A stretch of DNA of 64,000 nt from Bifiguratus adelaidae (lineage: Eukaryota > Mucoromycota > Endogonomycetes > Endogonales): positions 21,416 to 85,415 of the forward strand of contig MVBO01000057.1 in assembly GCA_002261195.1 (NCBI GenBank). Direction: 5' to 3'. The notes below the pieces were generated by a model, which was not told the DNA's origin, did no database searches, and saw only the letters and a program-made list of their open reading frames with translations. A program made the position numbers and the translations under genes. Below, piece after piece: positions 36,031 to 49,352 of this stretch. Position 1 is the first letter of the stretch. Every line of letters starts with the position of its first letter.

Positions 36031-37362
36031 ATGCTCTCTCGCTCTCTCTTGTCCTTCTCCCGGTCCCTTTCACTTGTTCACCTTTCTTTGCGCTCACCTG
36101 TACCTCTCTTGGCTCACATGCACGCACCTTATACCACGAACGCTTCAGGTGAGCATCACACAAGGGCATGATTCAGTGGGATCAGTCGATCGACACTCAT
36201 GGCTCATGTCACTCTACAGGGTCACCTCCACCTTCACAGCAACAGTCAAGCGAGCAGGACAATGCCTCTCTTCCACCCACCTCCTTCCCCGTCTTCACCT
36301 CCATACCCGAATATCGTGCCTGGCGACGCGAAAAGTTGCTCAAGGGAGAAACGGTGGGTCTCGTGCCGACCATGGGAGCACTTCACGCCGGGCACCTGGA
36401 TTTAGGTAGGTGGCATCGTGCGCGCTTTAGTGCGCATTGTTTCTCGTTTACATTTTGCTCACCTCAGTGCAGTCCGTGCTGCTCAAAAAGTGGCTCATCA
36501 TCCTGTTCTCTCTATCTTTGTCAATCCCGCTCAATTCGCACCCCATGAAGACCTAGCGCGCTACCCAAGAACCCTACCGGATGACTTGAAAGCTCTAGAA
36601 GATTTGGGCAAAAGTGCTGTTTCGGCTGTGCTTGTTCCACAGGTGCATGACATGTATCCATTGGGCATCACGCTTGAGGTGGACAAGCAGCGGGGTGCCT
36701 TTGTGGAAGTCAAGGGGTTCAGTCTGCAGATGGAAGGTATCACTCGTCCTCATTTCTTTCGAGGCGTCGCTACGGTCGTATCCAAGCTCTTTAATATTGT
36801 AAGTAGCGATGTGATCCATGAATATTGGCTGATTGCCATGCCGACAGTTTCAACCCGACCATGTCTTTTTTGGCCAAAAAGATGGTGAGTACCGTTCGAC
36901 ATGCCCGTTCTGTGCTAAGAGATCTTAGTCCAACAATGCGTGGTGATTCGTAATCTTATTCGTGACTTACACTTTCCCATTGAGATGCATATCGTACCGA
37001 CAACGCGGCATGAAGATGGTCTCGCAATGTCGTCGCGTAACAAGTACCTCACCTCCGAGCAAAGACCGCATGCCACGGTACTCCACGATGCTCTAGAACT
37101 AGCGGCTGCTCAAATCAAAGGGGGTGCAATCCAACGCGACCTTATTCTCCGTCCAGCGGAGCAAATGATTCGAGAAAAGGCGAAAGAAATCGCCAATCCG
37201 TCCTGGGACGTCAAACTGGATTATCTCAGTCTCGTCAAAAGCAGTGATCTGCAGGAATTGGATAGTCTGCCGCAAGACGAGTCAGAGGCTATCATTGTGA
37301 GTGGGGCTATGTGGGTGGGCAGTACGCGATTGATTGATAATGTGGTGCTCGGCAAGCTTTAA
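36031..37362 (+). CDS. PAN6: Pantothenate synthetase (pantoate-beta-alanine ligase)
   Basis: ATP-dependent joining of pantoate and beta-alanine, the last step of pantothenate (CoA precursor) synthesis. Five exons: 36031..36148, 36220..36405, 36473..36798, 36848..36884, 36929..37362; 1101 bases, 366 residues. Motifs: VGLVPTMGALHAGHLDLV (HIGH-type nucleotide loop), LSIFVNPAQFAPHEDLARYPR, ITRPHFFRGVATVVSKLFN, VFFGQKDVQQCVVIRNL and AMSSRNKYL. Exon 4 is just 37 bases. Before the domain there are about 70 extra residues starting MLSRSLLSFSRSLSLVHLSLRS, with many Ser/Arg/Leu and no acidic residues, which reads as a mitochondrial presequence. The bacterial and yeast enzymes lack this. If the 5' exon is correct the enzyme may be mitochondrial; this part is inference. 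Confidence 0.93.
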
Positions 37363-37436
37363 AAAGAGAGGCGCAGTCCAAAAATTGAGAATAAACAGTG
37401 GGCGACATTGAGCTCGCATAGATTCATCTCTTTCTT

Positions 37437-40400
37437 ATGGCAAGAGAGGACGTTGAGGCGACAGATCAAGGTCCCTCGGACTCTTCTTGGGCCGAATTGC
37501 TGAGATCGTCTGACAAGACAAACCTTGAGGCTTTGCAATATGCCATCAAGATAAAAGCAGGGCGACAAGGTACGGCTGACCTGGACGGTAGGCAGACAAA
37601 CAGAGCACCCGGACTGATGCCATACATGTTCTCACAGATATCACCGCCAAGACACTGCCTCCTGTATTGCAGCTCTTGTTTTCCTATGGATCCGCAAGGT
37701 TCGATCGCAAATCACGGCTTACATCTGTGGAAATTCTGCGAGACCTCGCTCAATGGAACGCAGGACTGCTGTTGGAGAGTATCATGCCCATACTGCGTAG
37801 AGAACTCGATCGAATGCTCAAAGGGGGGCCAGAGGGGTGAGTAGACATTAGGATGGGTGGAGAATGATGATCTTACGGGCGTTTAGGTATGCGACATCGT
37901 CCACGACGCGATTCAATATCTTGGTGTGGATCTGTACCATCTTTGCGGCGGCATTCAGTGCTCCGGACACCAAGAGTGTACAGGTGTATTTTGGCCCATT
38001 GCTGGATGGTGTCATTGGATTAATTGAATCCCTGTCGTTTGGTGATGACAGCAAGGTTAATCTGAAGAGGAGCGCAATTGTGCAAACGCGGCGCATGCTC
38101 AGGAAATGTCTGACCAAGGTGGAGGACATTTTACAGCATGCTCTCCACACACCTACCATCGAACCTCCGTATAAAAAGGCACCTTTCCTTGGAGTCGTCA
38201 TTGGTACACTGTTGCATGCGAAACAGAACGTCAAGGATGCAGAGCAAGTGGTCGAAAAGTACAAGAGCGACATTTTAAAGTTTTATGTCGCCCATATCAT
38301 CTCCTCGAAAACCATCGTTCCAGAGCATTGTGCTACCGGCCTCAACATTTTCTTTCAACGGTGCGTTACTGAAGACGGCTTTGTCAGAGACGTTTTACCG
38401 ACGCTGGAGAAGATGGTTCTACGATCACCCGAGGCGGCATTGTACTCTATCGCGCTTGTCATATCTGGTCTGTCGTTTGATCCTAGCCAGATTTTCGGTA
38501 AGGGACTGCTCGAGCAGCTTCTCAATCAACTGCGTTCAAGCAGCGAAGTTGTACGAAAGCATGCGGAATCACTGTGGATGGTTCTAGCGCAATTTAGCCG
38601 TCAAGCATCTCATCTCCAGGTAATCGTCAGTCAACTGTCATCACTTCTCACCAACAACAAAGTCACCAACGCGGATCAACGAGCGGCCTTCTATCGATGT
38701 CTGGGCCAGTTAGCCTCAGCAGCCAATCCGGAAATTAGTCGGTCATCATTAACGCTCTGTCTCAAAATGGTCTCCAAAGAGGCCAATGAGACTGCGGCAA
38801 CCTTTGCCATCGATGCCGCCGGAAAGCATTGGTCGGTTACCTTGGCGCAGTCGGCTTCCCAGGCTGATGCTGGAACAGATGCTATCAAAGCGGCCATGAC
38901 GGGAATGACGAGCACAAAGGCTGCGATACGGAAAGCTTGGGCGTGTGCAGTTGGCGATATGCTTTGGAGCGCCGGAGCATCTGCAAGCGATGCGCTCAAA
39001 AAGGCCAGTGTGCCACTCGTCAAGTCCATGCTGGCATCCTTCAACAAACTTGCCACGAATCCGTTGACGTTTAAGGACGGGCCTTTGGAAGGATACGTGC
39101 TTGCTGCAACCTTGACCGGTCGCCTGCGCGAGTGGGCGGAGCCTGCTGCCTTGGAACTCGTGAAGAGCGAGAAAATAGAGGATAAATGCCTGGCCACCGC
39201 TCCCAAACCGTCTTTTCTTGTATGGGATCGCATCTATACCAAGCTGACGGCGGTTGAGGAACTGTCGTGGTTTATTCGAGCTCTAGAATCCATCACCGTC
39301 GGATTTGACGAGAAACCCGATCAAAATCAAGCCTTCTCCAACATGGTAGCCTACGCCTGGATCTACCTTATTACACGAGCGCCACAACACGAGTCACGAC
39401 GGACGGCGTATGAGACGTTGAGCAAACTCAACCAGTCTCATCCATTGCAAGTAGGGCCAGTTCTTCGACAGGGACTTCGGCAGTGGGTCTTGGATCTCGA
39501 GCATAAGCCCAAGGACGCCCTTCCGGTTCAGTTACTGGCCAACGCACCAGTCGAGATGCCGTCAGTGACGAACTACAAGCTTTCTCGACTTTTGACAAGT
39601 ATCACCACGTTCAAGCAGCCACGTACAGACAAGGAACAAACTCCTGTTCTGGACGCGCTCGCCGAGTGCTTCCTGTTGGCGCATCATCCGGCTATCATCT
39701 CTCCGACTGCAAAGTACGATTGGATCAGTCTTGTGCAGAGAACAATGTCGGATCCCGGCAAGCTTGTTGAGACCTATTCGCCACAATTACAAGGCGACAT
39801 CGAGAAGCACTTGACGTCACGTCGAGAATCCGGGAACTTCTATCAGGCAGCACTGAATGGCATTGCCACATTGGTCTTCATCAACCCGGACACTTACGCC
39901 CCGCACTTTATCGATTTTGTCAAGAAGGATCTGGATCCTTCTTTAACACGAGACATCACTCCAAAAGACATTGCGATATGGTCATTGGAAGATGGACAAT
40001 TGTTCGAGAATCCTTTGAACAAGAACAAGACGGTTGAAGACAAGAATGCGAAGGATTACGCTGAAAGAAAATGGGCACAAGAGACGCGCGAAGCTCTTGC
40101 AAAGAAGAAAGGTGTCACCTTGGAGAAGAAACTTACAAAGGAGGAGCAAGCAACGGTTAATGCGCAGTTAGCCAAGGAGAAAGCTGTGAGGGAACGTGTC
40201 GCAAGTGTATCGGAGAAGGTTCACCAGAGTCTCGATCTGATTCGCGCTCTCAGTCGTGGCAATCATGATTATATGGCTGAGCAACTGGTCACCTTGGTCC
40301 AGTTGGTGCTTGATGCCGGTGAAAGCAATGCTGGACTCGTTGCCGGGTACAGCCTTTTTGAGACCTTCCAAGATATGTCACAACTAACTGGGGCGTCCAT

Positions 40401-43400
40401 TGAGGAGATCCAAACGCCTCTTGCCGTTAGCATCTTCCGTGGGAAAAAGATCACTCCGTTGCCGTCCGAATGGACCCATGAGTGTATGAAAGATTTGGTC
40501 AGTCGCGTCATCTATCGATTACGTGCCGTAAGCGAAAACAACCCACTTTCGCCGGCGTCTTTTTCATTCTGCTTTCCACTTCTTCATCAAATCTTGCGCC
40601 AAGAGGGTATTGATTGCAACAAGAGCACAGATGAAGGCAAGGAGGATGCTCAGGAGCAAGTAATGATCGCTACAGACGTGCTTGGCTTCCATTGCGCGCA
40701 AGGTTTCTCCGATCTGCTTCCTCGTAAGGACATGATCGAGGCCTTGTTGGCCGTCATCAAAGACTATCCCATGTGCGCGAAAACCTCAAAAGCATCCCTC
40801 CTTACTCTTACCGAATCTATGGGCGGTACAGCAACGTTCGAAGAGAAAGACAAGCTTCTCAAGGGTCTCCTTTCAGAGGATGCGCATGTCCGACTTTCCG
40901 CACTGCAAGCTCTGGACTTCTTTGACCTTTCCGACGTCCTTTATTCCCCCGAATTGTGGATTGCATTGTACGATGCCGATAGTACTAATGCTTCTACCGC
41001 GGAAGAGCTCTGGGACGATAACGAAATGACGCTCAAGGAGGACTTTAGTGTCGAGCTGCTCGATTTGGTGACAGGCAAAAACGCCTACATCCGAACCAGT
41101 GCAAGCAAAGGCTTGGCTGCTGCGGTAAAAGAATATCCGGTAACCCTGAATGATATCCTGCACCGCATATTTTCAAGGTACGCAGACCTCTCCAAATCCC
41201 TTGATCCGGAATACGACGAGTATGGTATGATACGACCAGAGACGTTGAATCGCAAGGATCCTTGGGAAGACCGAGTTGGCTTGGCTTTGGCATTGAAGGA
41301 ATTGGCCCCACTGTTCGATGACGAAGCTCTCAAGGAGTCTACCCAGTTTCTTATTGAACACCAAGCTCTAGGCGATCGTCACGAGTCCGTACGAGAGCAC
41401 ATGTTGAATGCTGGTCTGGCCCTCGTTGAAGCTCACAAGGAGGAAAGCCTGCGTGTGTTGATGCCGCTGTTACAATCATACCTTGACGCGCCTGATCAAA
41501 AGGACGAAACCCATGATCGCATCCGCCAGGCTGTCGTCATTCTTTTTGGTGCAGTGGCGAGCTATCTTCCGGAAGGGGATGCAAGGATTGAGGTCGCACT
41601 CGAAAAGCTCATTGACACGCTCAGCACACCTTCCGAAACTGTACAGTCATCTGTTGCCGATTGCTTGCCTCCCTTGGTCAAGCTTAGCAAGTCGCTCGTA
41701 CCAGGTCTGGTTGATCGACTCTTTGAGGGTTTGTTAAATGGCGAAAAGTATGCGCAAAGAAGAGGGTCCGCCTATGGTTTAGCTGGTGTGGTGAAAGGTC
41801 GCGGAATTTCAGCGCTCAAGGACTGCAACATCATGGAGCGCTTGAAGCAAGCTGCTGAGAACAAGAAAATGTATCAGCATAGACAAGGTGCCGTTATGGC
41901 CTTCGAAACCTTGTCCGCGACGCTGAAAAGGCTGTTCGAGCCCTATGTTCCGCAAATTTTACCTCTGCTTCTTGCATGCTTCGGCGATCCGAACAGCGAT
42001 GTGAGAGAAGCCACTTTGGACGCCTCTCGCATCATTATGGGTCAGATCAGTGGTCACTGTGTCAAGCTTATCCTTCCTTCGTTGCTCCAGGGTCTGGAGG
42101 AGCGTCAATGGCGGACAAAGAAGGGCTCTGTGGAACTTCTCGGGTCAATGGCCTATTGTGCTCCAAAACAACTCTCCATATCCCTGCCAACCGTTGTTCC
42201 CCGATTAACCGAGGTTTTGACGGACACGCATGCGCAAGTGCAAAACGCAGCAAACAATTCCCTCCTTCAGTTTGGTGAAGTGATCAACAACCCTGAAATC
42301 CAAACCTTGGTGCCTGTTCTTCTGGATGCCCTATCGCAACCCAACAACAAAACCAAACCGGCACTAGAAGCACTACTGCAGACTGTATTCGTTCATTACA
42401 TTGACTCGCCATCGCTCGCTCTTGTGATACCTATCCTCCAAAGAGGCTTGAGGGATCGCACCACCGAAATCAAGACCAAAGCTTCTCAAATCGTTGGCAA
42501 CATGTCAACCCTGACAGATCAAAAGGACTTGATACCATATCTGTCCGAACTCTTACCTGGCGTCAAGGAAGTGTTGGTAGATCCTGTACCCGAAGCGCGT
42601 GCGACAGCGGCGAAGGCATTAGGCAGTCTTGTTGAAAAGCTTGGCGAGCAGAACTTTCCTCACCTGGTGGAGGAATTGCTCTCTGTCCTCAAGTCCGATA
42701 GCTCTGGTGTTGACCGGCAGGGAGCAGCTCAAGGCTTGTCAGAAGTGCTGGCTGGATTGGGCATTGACCGCTTGGACGGTTTGCTACCGGATATCATCTC
42801 CAATGCAGATAGTCCGAAGGCCTTTGTTCGAGAAGGCTTCATCTCGTTACTTATATATCTCCCTGCTACCTTTGGTGCACGCTTTCAACCTTATCTCGGA
42901 CGAATCATTCCTCCGATTTTGCTTGGTCTCGCGGATGAATCAGAATATGTCCGTGACGCGTCGCTTCGTGCCGGTCAAATGATTGTCGTGAATTACGCCA
43001 CTAAAGCTGTGGATCTCTTGTTGCCCGAACTGGAGAACGGTCTCTTTGACGATAATTGGCGTATCCGACAGAGTTCCGTACAGTTGGTGGGAGATTTGCT
43101 CTTCCGTATCACCGGTGTCACAAAGAAGAGCACCGTCGATGCGATCAATGGCGACGCTAACGCTGATGCTGACGCTGACGCCGGCGCTGAGGAGGAGGAG
43201 GCCGTTGGCCAAGAGGCAAAGAAGAAGGCCCTGCTTGAAGTGCTCGGAAAGGACAGACGTGATCGTGTCTTGGCAGCCCTGTACATTGTGCGCCAAGATG
43301 TATCTGGCATTGTGCGGCAAGCTGCTCTTCAAGTATGGAAGGGTGTTGTCTCGAATACGCCAAGAACTATCAAGGAAATTTTGCCTGTGGTCATGACTAT

Positions 43401-45911
43401 GATCATCAGAAACGTTGCCAGCTCAAGCCACGATCGTCGTGCTGTTGCAGCCAGAACTCTTGGAGACCTGGTGAGAAAACTCGGTGAAAGTGTTTTGAAC
43501 GATATCGTTCCCATTTTGACGGACGGTCTGAATTCGGACGATATTGATACCCGACAAGGTGTTTCTATCGCGCTCAGTGAGATCATGGAGACAGCTGGAC
43601 GCATGCAAGTGCTTGATTATGCGGAACCAATCACGGATGCCGTCAAGTTGGCGCTATGCGACGAATCACCAGAAGTTCGGGAAGCCGCTGCGCATGCCTT
43701 TGATCTTCTTCACCAAAACATTGGACCACGGGCGATCGATGATGTCCTGCCGACCTTGCTCTTGTCTCTTCAGTCATCTGACGAGAGATCCGAATATGCC
43801 TTGGAGGCTCTAAAGGAGATCATGACCGTCCGAGCTAATGTGGTGTTCCCGGTGTTGATCCCAACACTCACCGGTATTCCCATTTCTACTTTTAACGCCA
43901 AGGCTTTGGCGGCTCTCGTCAGCGTTGCTGGTACTGCTCTCAATCGCCGGTTGGCAAACATCTTGGCGGCGTTGTTGGAATCTCTGCGAAGTGACATTGA
44001 CGAGGAGAATCGTGAGCAAGTACAAGAAACACTCAAGGCGTTGGTTCTATCTATCGAAGACATTGATGGTTTGCACAATCTCATGATGACATTGCAAGAG
44101 TATGTCAAGAGCGACGATCCTTTCAAGCGAGCCAAGGCCTGCGACGTTGTTGCAATCTTCTACTCAGAAAGCAAATTGAATGCATCGCAATATCTGAAGG
44201 ATTGGGTGCGTGTACTGGTATCTCTCCTCGGAGACCGAGCATCTGAAGTTGTTCCGTCGGCATGGAACGCTCTCAATGCCGTAGTGAAGTCACTTAAGAA
44301 GGATGATTTGGAACAGCTGGTACAGCCTATGCGCCAAGCAATCAAATCCCTTGCTCACGCCGGAGTCGATGTTCCAGGCTTCTGCTTGCCCAAGGGCATC
44401 AGTCCTGTTCTTCCAGTATATCTCCAAGGCCTCATGTACGGTGCCACAGATGTCAGGGAGCAATCTGCCCTTGGTATCGGTGAACTGATACAAAGAACAT
44501 CTTCGGATGCGCTCAAGCCTTTTGTGACGCAAATCACCGGTCCTCTCATTCGTATTATTGGTGATCGGTATCCTCCACAAGTCAAGGCTGCTATCCTTCA
44601 AACACTATCAACTTTACTTTCCAAGGTACCCACGCATTTGAAACCATTCCTTCCTCAATTGCAACGAACGTTCATCAAATCTTTGACGGACGCATCAAGC
44701 TCCAGTGTACGTTCCCGCGCTGCTGCTGCGCTTGGCATTCTTATATCGCTGCAAACGCGCGTGGATCCTTTGATCGCCGAATTAGTAGCCGGCATAAAGG
44801 CCGCAGAACCGGAGGTGAAGGAGACTATGATACAAGCTCTTCAAACAGTGGTATCGAAGGCCGGATCGGCCATGAGCGATGCCTCCAAAACAAGTTTGAC
44901 GAGTGTAGTCACAAATGGAATAAGTGATGCCAATGGTAAGTTGGCGCGAAATCTAAATACCATGTGATTGACTCCCATTTATTTTTCAGAAGGCGTTTGC
45001 ATAGCTTCCGCCACACTCTTAGGAAGCATGTGCGAGGCGGGATGTGTCGAAGAGATGCAGCCGATGATTAAAGCGTATGTTATTGGTGACGAAGATGTCA
45101 AGTATAGTGCAATGATTGCAATCAACGCTATCCTTGCTAAGTCGCCTGCGACATTTGACCAAATGAACGCCGTTCAAGAGGTCCTAGACAAGATTTCACT
45201 CGCCTGTGAAACACAAAAAGTATGCTCCATGATTCAATCAATAACTTCCGCTAATTCATCACTCAAAACAGACACATATACCTGAGCTCGGTATACTTGC
45301 TGCGGGCAAGTTCCTCATTTTTAATGATTACCAGACAGAGGCTTTCATACCTCAAGTCTTGAATGCCCTTCTCGTGCGCATCAACAGAACGGGTGATGGA
45401 ACAGCGGAAACCAAGCGAATGGCCCTAATGGTTATCCGTGCTGTGGCTCGCAAGAATGCAACCGTAAGCGTTGACGACGAGGTGGTGCGAAACAGTCACT
45501 CATATGTTGAAACTAGGTTCTACAACCTTACTTGGATCTTCTCATTCCCCCATTGCTCAGCTGCGCCCGAGATCGCAATATTCCAGTAAAACTTACTGCC
45601 GAACGCGCGTTATTGCACACATTGCAATTGCTTGATTCTGAAGACGTCATGAAGGTAGGTGCAAATGTAGCAATGTTCATCTTGAGAAACCTCTCATCAT
45701 GGCTCCTCGCTAGGCGTATCTTGATCGTGCGGACGAGACCGCCAGCAAGGCCCTTTCAGACTACCATCGGCGTATTCTTTCGAAGCTGCAGCAACAAGAG
45801 TCTTCCAGACTCCAGTTGCTGCATGGTGAGGATAAGGAGAGCGAAGAAGAGGACGCAGAATTATACCAAATTGGCACAGGTGGTGTGCTTGCCAGCGTTG
45901 AGGACGAATAG
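37437..45911 (+). CDS. GCN1: GCN1, activator of the eIF2-alpha kinase GCN2
   Basis: Giant HEAT-repeat protein that binds stalled or collided ribosomes and hands the signal to GCN2 in amino-acid starvation. Seven exons: 37437..37569, 37638..37836, 37887..44935, 44990..45219, 45272..45463, 45517..45654, 45714..45911; 8139 bases, 2712 residues (yeast Gcn1 is 2672). The central, eEF3-like HEAT block is clear: RRGSAYGLAGVVKGRGISAL, HRQGAVMAFETLS, DPNSDVREATLDASRIIM, ERQWRTKKGSVELLGSMAYCAPKQL, DNWRIRQSSVQLVGDLLFRITG, and SSHDRRAVAARTLGDLVRKLGE. A low-complexity insert of Ala-Asp-Ala-Asp units and Glu runs sits near 43130-43200. A single 7.0 kb exon holds most of the coding sequence while introns cluster at both ends. 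The C-terminus ends SVEDE. Frame intact throughout. Confidence 0.96.
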
Positions 45912-46186
45912 AGTAGACTCCATTGTTTTCAGCCAAAAGTTTTTGTACAACTTTGATTTCCATATATACTTCGATGACGATCCATTGCGTGTGCCTGTGT
46001 AACTGCTGACATGATCCTGATCTTTGGATCTTTGCCTTCTTTGTCCACTTGGTGACATCGATGTTGAGGACTGACGTTTAAGGCCATAACATGAATGTCC
46101 TTACAAGTCCTATCATTTGCTCTTTAGTTCTTGCTTTTGCACATTATCCACTAACACCTGACTGATTTTGGTCTTTTTGCTATACT

Positions 46187-48618
46187 ATGAGCGTGACCTT
46201 ATCATGGGTAATTCATCGGGTGTTCATTCTCTCCTTTTGTTTGTCTGAGGTTGTGCATGTTTGGGCATACACTGCCGTGAACAGGTGGGGTCACTCTTCG
46301 GCGGTGGTGGGGAACAAGTAGGTCAATCGTGATACTGAAAGGCGTAAGGATGTTGAACACAGTGTCTCGTAGGTTGTACATCTACGGGGGATGTACGGGA
46401 ACGGATTCCACAACTTGTGTTGCAACATCCGACCTCTTGATTCTTGACACGACGACGTCGTTCTCGACGAGTAGTCCGGGATGGACGTCAAATTCGGGAT
46501 CCATAAGCGGTGGACCTTCTCTTCAATATCAAAGCATGTCTCCTGCAGGAGCAAATAATCAAGTCTTGTGGATATTTATGGGCGATCGAACACCCAATCA
46601 AACAACCAACATGGTCTATACCTTTGATACCACTTCAAATACCTTTTCTACACCGTCGTTCAGCTCCAGCGCCCTGACGGAACTTCGAAAATCGACTCCA
46701 CAAACCACACGATTGAGCGATGGCAAAATCTTCGTTTTTGGCGGCACTTTCTCCTGGAATGAAAATCTTCCAGACAATGAGCTCTTCATTTTCAGTACGA
46801 TCGGTACACCAACTTTTAATTCTGTCACCCCTACTGGCAGCTTCCCATCACCTCGACTACATCATTCAATTTCCATGTTATCGAATGGCTGGATGGTCGT
46901 TATTGGCGGTTACGACAACGCCATGGTACCTATGAACCAGATCTGGGTATTCGATACACTTAGTGGGCAATGGGCCCAGGTGACTACCTCTGGAAACACG
47001 CCGACTTCTAGACGCTACCATGCTGCCGCTGTCGGTATGTCTTGGCTTCCATGATGTGTCTTGTCTTACCTCATTTCCTTCCGCAGATAGCAATAACAAA
47101 ATTTACGTATTCGGAGGCTCGGATCAAACATATCACACCTGCTATAACGACATGGCCGTTCTTGATCCTTTCAACAATTGGACTTGGACGGTCAATCCTG
47201 GCAGTTCAGCGAGCAATGCTCCAACTGGACGTTATGCGCGTATGTTATAACGGCTCTGATATGGATTTTCTGACTGGTAATCTTTTGTAGATACTATGGA
47301 CATTGTCGGCAATAATGCCATCATAGCCTTTGGTTATCAATGTACGGAATCAGGCGACAAAGGCATCTATGTCTACAATACGGCATCTTCTTCTTGGACA
47401 TCGTCTTACTCACCGTCCAATCTTGCTTCCAGTAGTTCGTCACCACCCGCTTTGTCCACGAATAACCCTTCCACGCCAAGTTTCAGTAGCGGCTCGGGAG
47501 GCAGCAATGGTTCGAGAAACAGTGGATCCGGCGCAAGCTCAGGGTCTGCTGGGGCCGCTAGCTCAGCGGGACCATGGAGCCCAGGCCAAACAGGAGGGGT
47601 AGCTGGATCGGGTGGAGGTTCCAGCACGGGCGGCAATTCCTCTGGTCAAAGTGGAGCAACAACTCTTCCTATCGGTGGTATCGTTGGCATCGTAGTTGGC
47701 GTGATAGCGCTCCTTGCTTTCATCGCATTTTGCATCTGGCGACGCCGAAAAGCCAACAGACGAGGCGTTGGGCCAACACAGGCGCAAAGCGACGTCATGG
47801 TTTCTCCTGGAGGTGTGGGAAGAGTGGAAATGCGTCAGAATAGCGCAGTAGCACCGCCGCCATTCGGACAATCCAAGACACTGAGTCAAAAGCCCGAGAC
47901 CCCGACAGACAAGGCAGATCCGGCTTTCCTTGCTGCTATGCAAGCTGGGGAAGAACAAGGACGGAATATGCCAGTCGCCCCTCCTCCCGCCTATACTCAC
48001 TCGTCTAAGCCTGACGTTATTCAATCAACACCACATAAAGGTGTTTTCCTCGATCAAGATGGTAACGATGACGGCGCAATCTTTTGGAGTTCGGATAGGC
48101 GCTCCAGGAGCCAAAAACCAGACTCTCCAGATATCCAAGGACCACCTCCTATCATCACGCATTATCGACAGTCCGCTCTAGACGGATCAGTATCTCCATT
48201 ACGTCGCTCAGCATCCATCGTGCCTCAACAATCCCCTCAGACATCCATGAGCAACCCGTTTGTGACAGAGCCTGAATCCGAACCTGATCATCACAATTTC
48301 TTGCCGACCTCATTGGAGCGAAATCAACGTCGTGGTGATACAGAGATCAGACGACGCACGTCTGGTATACCCTCTCGAAACCCGCATGACGATGAGCCTG
48401 ACGGCCAAGGGGATACTCTGGTTTACAAACGATCCGTAAACTCTTCCGCAAGCGAATCGGCTGCTTCACGCAACAAGAGTACTGCTTCACGTACAAGTCA
48501 AACCAGTTCTTCCGGATTTGTCTGGGAGGATTTCGTGGGAGGGGAAGGTGGGCGCGAGGCACTGCTTGGACGCCAGGATGGCAAAAAGGATCGCCGCAGT
48601 AGAAGATCCGCCAAATAA
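46187..48618 (+). CDS. Kelch-repeat single-pass membrane protein
   Basis: Four exons: 46187..46317, 46373..47034, 47087..47239, 47291..48618; 2274 bases, 757 residues. The N-terminal region (WVIHRVFILSFCLSEVVHVWA) is a signal peptide. Four to five Kelch blades follow: RWGHSSAVVGNKLYIYGG, GKIFVFGGTFSWN, PSPRLHHSISMLSNGWMVVIGG, SRRYHAAAVDSNNKIYVFGGSD and GRYAHTMDIVGNNAIIAFG, forming a beta-propeller outside the cell. A Ser/Gly-rich stalk leads to one membrane span at residues about 440-463 (IGGIVGIVVGVIALLAFIAF) and then CIWRRRKANRR. The cytoplasmic tail of ~290 residues is Pro/Ser-rich and disordered. Such type I proteins are common in Mucoromycota and Basidiomycota; their ligands are unknown. 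Downstream of GCN1, same strand, 275 bases apart. Confidence 0.86.
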
Positions 48619-48672
48619 TGTACATGATTGTAGACGTGGAATTTATTGTGTATGGAGTCTCGACTTTGTCGC

Positions 48673-49352
48673 TTAGTTATCGGCCATGATCCAGCCCCAT
48701 GTAGCAGGCTCCCAGTCAATAAGCTCTCCAGCCTTGCCGAACCACAAGTTGATTTCCTTCTCTGCACTCTCGAACGAGTCGGAACCGTGGATGATGTTGC
48801 GGCCTACGGAAACGCAGTATTGCCCTCGAATAGTGCCAGGCGCAGATTCCAGCGGGTTCGTAGCGCCGATCATGGCTCGACCTTGACGAACGACATCCTT
48901 GCCTTCCCAAACCATGCAAACGACAGGAGCCTTGCCATTGGTCATGTACTCTACGAGACCTTTAAAGAAAGGTCTGGCCGAGAGATCAGCGTAGTGCTGC
49001 TCGGCAAGCTGCTTGCTCGGAACGATCGCCTTGAGACCCACAAGCTTGTAGCCGCGTTCCTCAAAGCGAGAGATCACCTTTCCAACCAAGCCTCTTTGGA
49101 CTCCATCAGGTTTAACGGCAATGAAGGTTCTCTCGGAGGCAGTGCCTTTCACGCCAGCCACGGATTTAGTATCGGCATCGACCACCTGCATATCGCCTGG
49201 ATCGCAGTTAGCAACGTGAGATCGGCGACAAACGGCGTCATCGATGTTGTTCGCTTACCTTTCAAAGCGTAATAACCGGCAAAAGCGCCAACGGCCGTAA
49301 CGGAAGCGATAGTCATATGCACCATGGAAGGCTGCACACCAGCACGGGGCAT
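48673..49352 (-). CDS. NDK1: Nucleoside diphosphate kinase with N-terminal membrane anchor
   Basis: Balances nucleoside triphosphates by gamma-phosphate transfer through a phospho-histidine. Two exons, 49352..49259 and 49196..48673; 618 bases, 205 residues. Catalytic domain: [55 protein letters not shown], and active site [20 protein letters not shown] with the nucleophilic His. Ends [12 protein letters not shown]. Exon 1 adds about 32 residues, with a hydrophobic helix [17 protein letters not shown] after [13 protein letters not shown]; this looks like a signal anchor or mitochondrial inner-membrane segment and is not in the ordinary soluble enzyme. The next gene on this side is divergent. 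The exon 1 start is a choice among several in-frame ATGs (also 49325 and 49316). Confidence 0.93.

Noticed and set aside
37848-38273. Minus-strand open frame of 141 codons inside GCN1
   Set aside because: It lies opposite the GCN1 exon, has no family resemblance, and starts from the antisense of conserved HEAT sequence. Several similar antisense frames (for example 38691..39233 and 42940..43332) are rejected for the same reason.
43130-43200. Possible intron in the GCN1 Ala-Asp insert
   Set aside because: The frame is continuous, there is no convincing donor/acceptor pair, and the stretch reads as a low-complexity GAY-GCT expansion in a HEAT loop.
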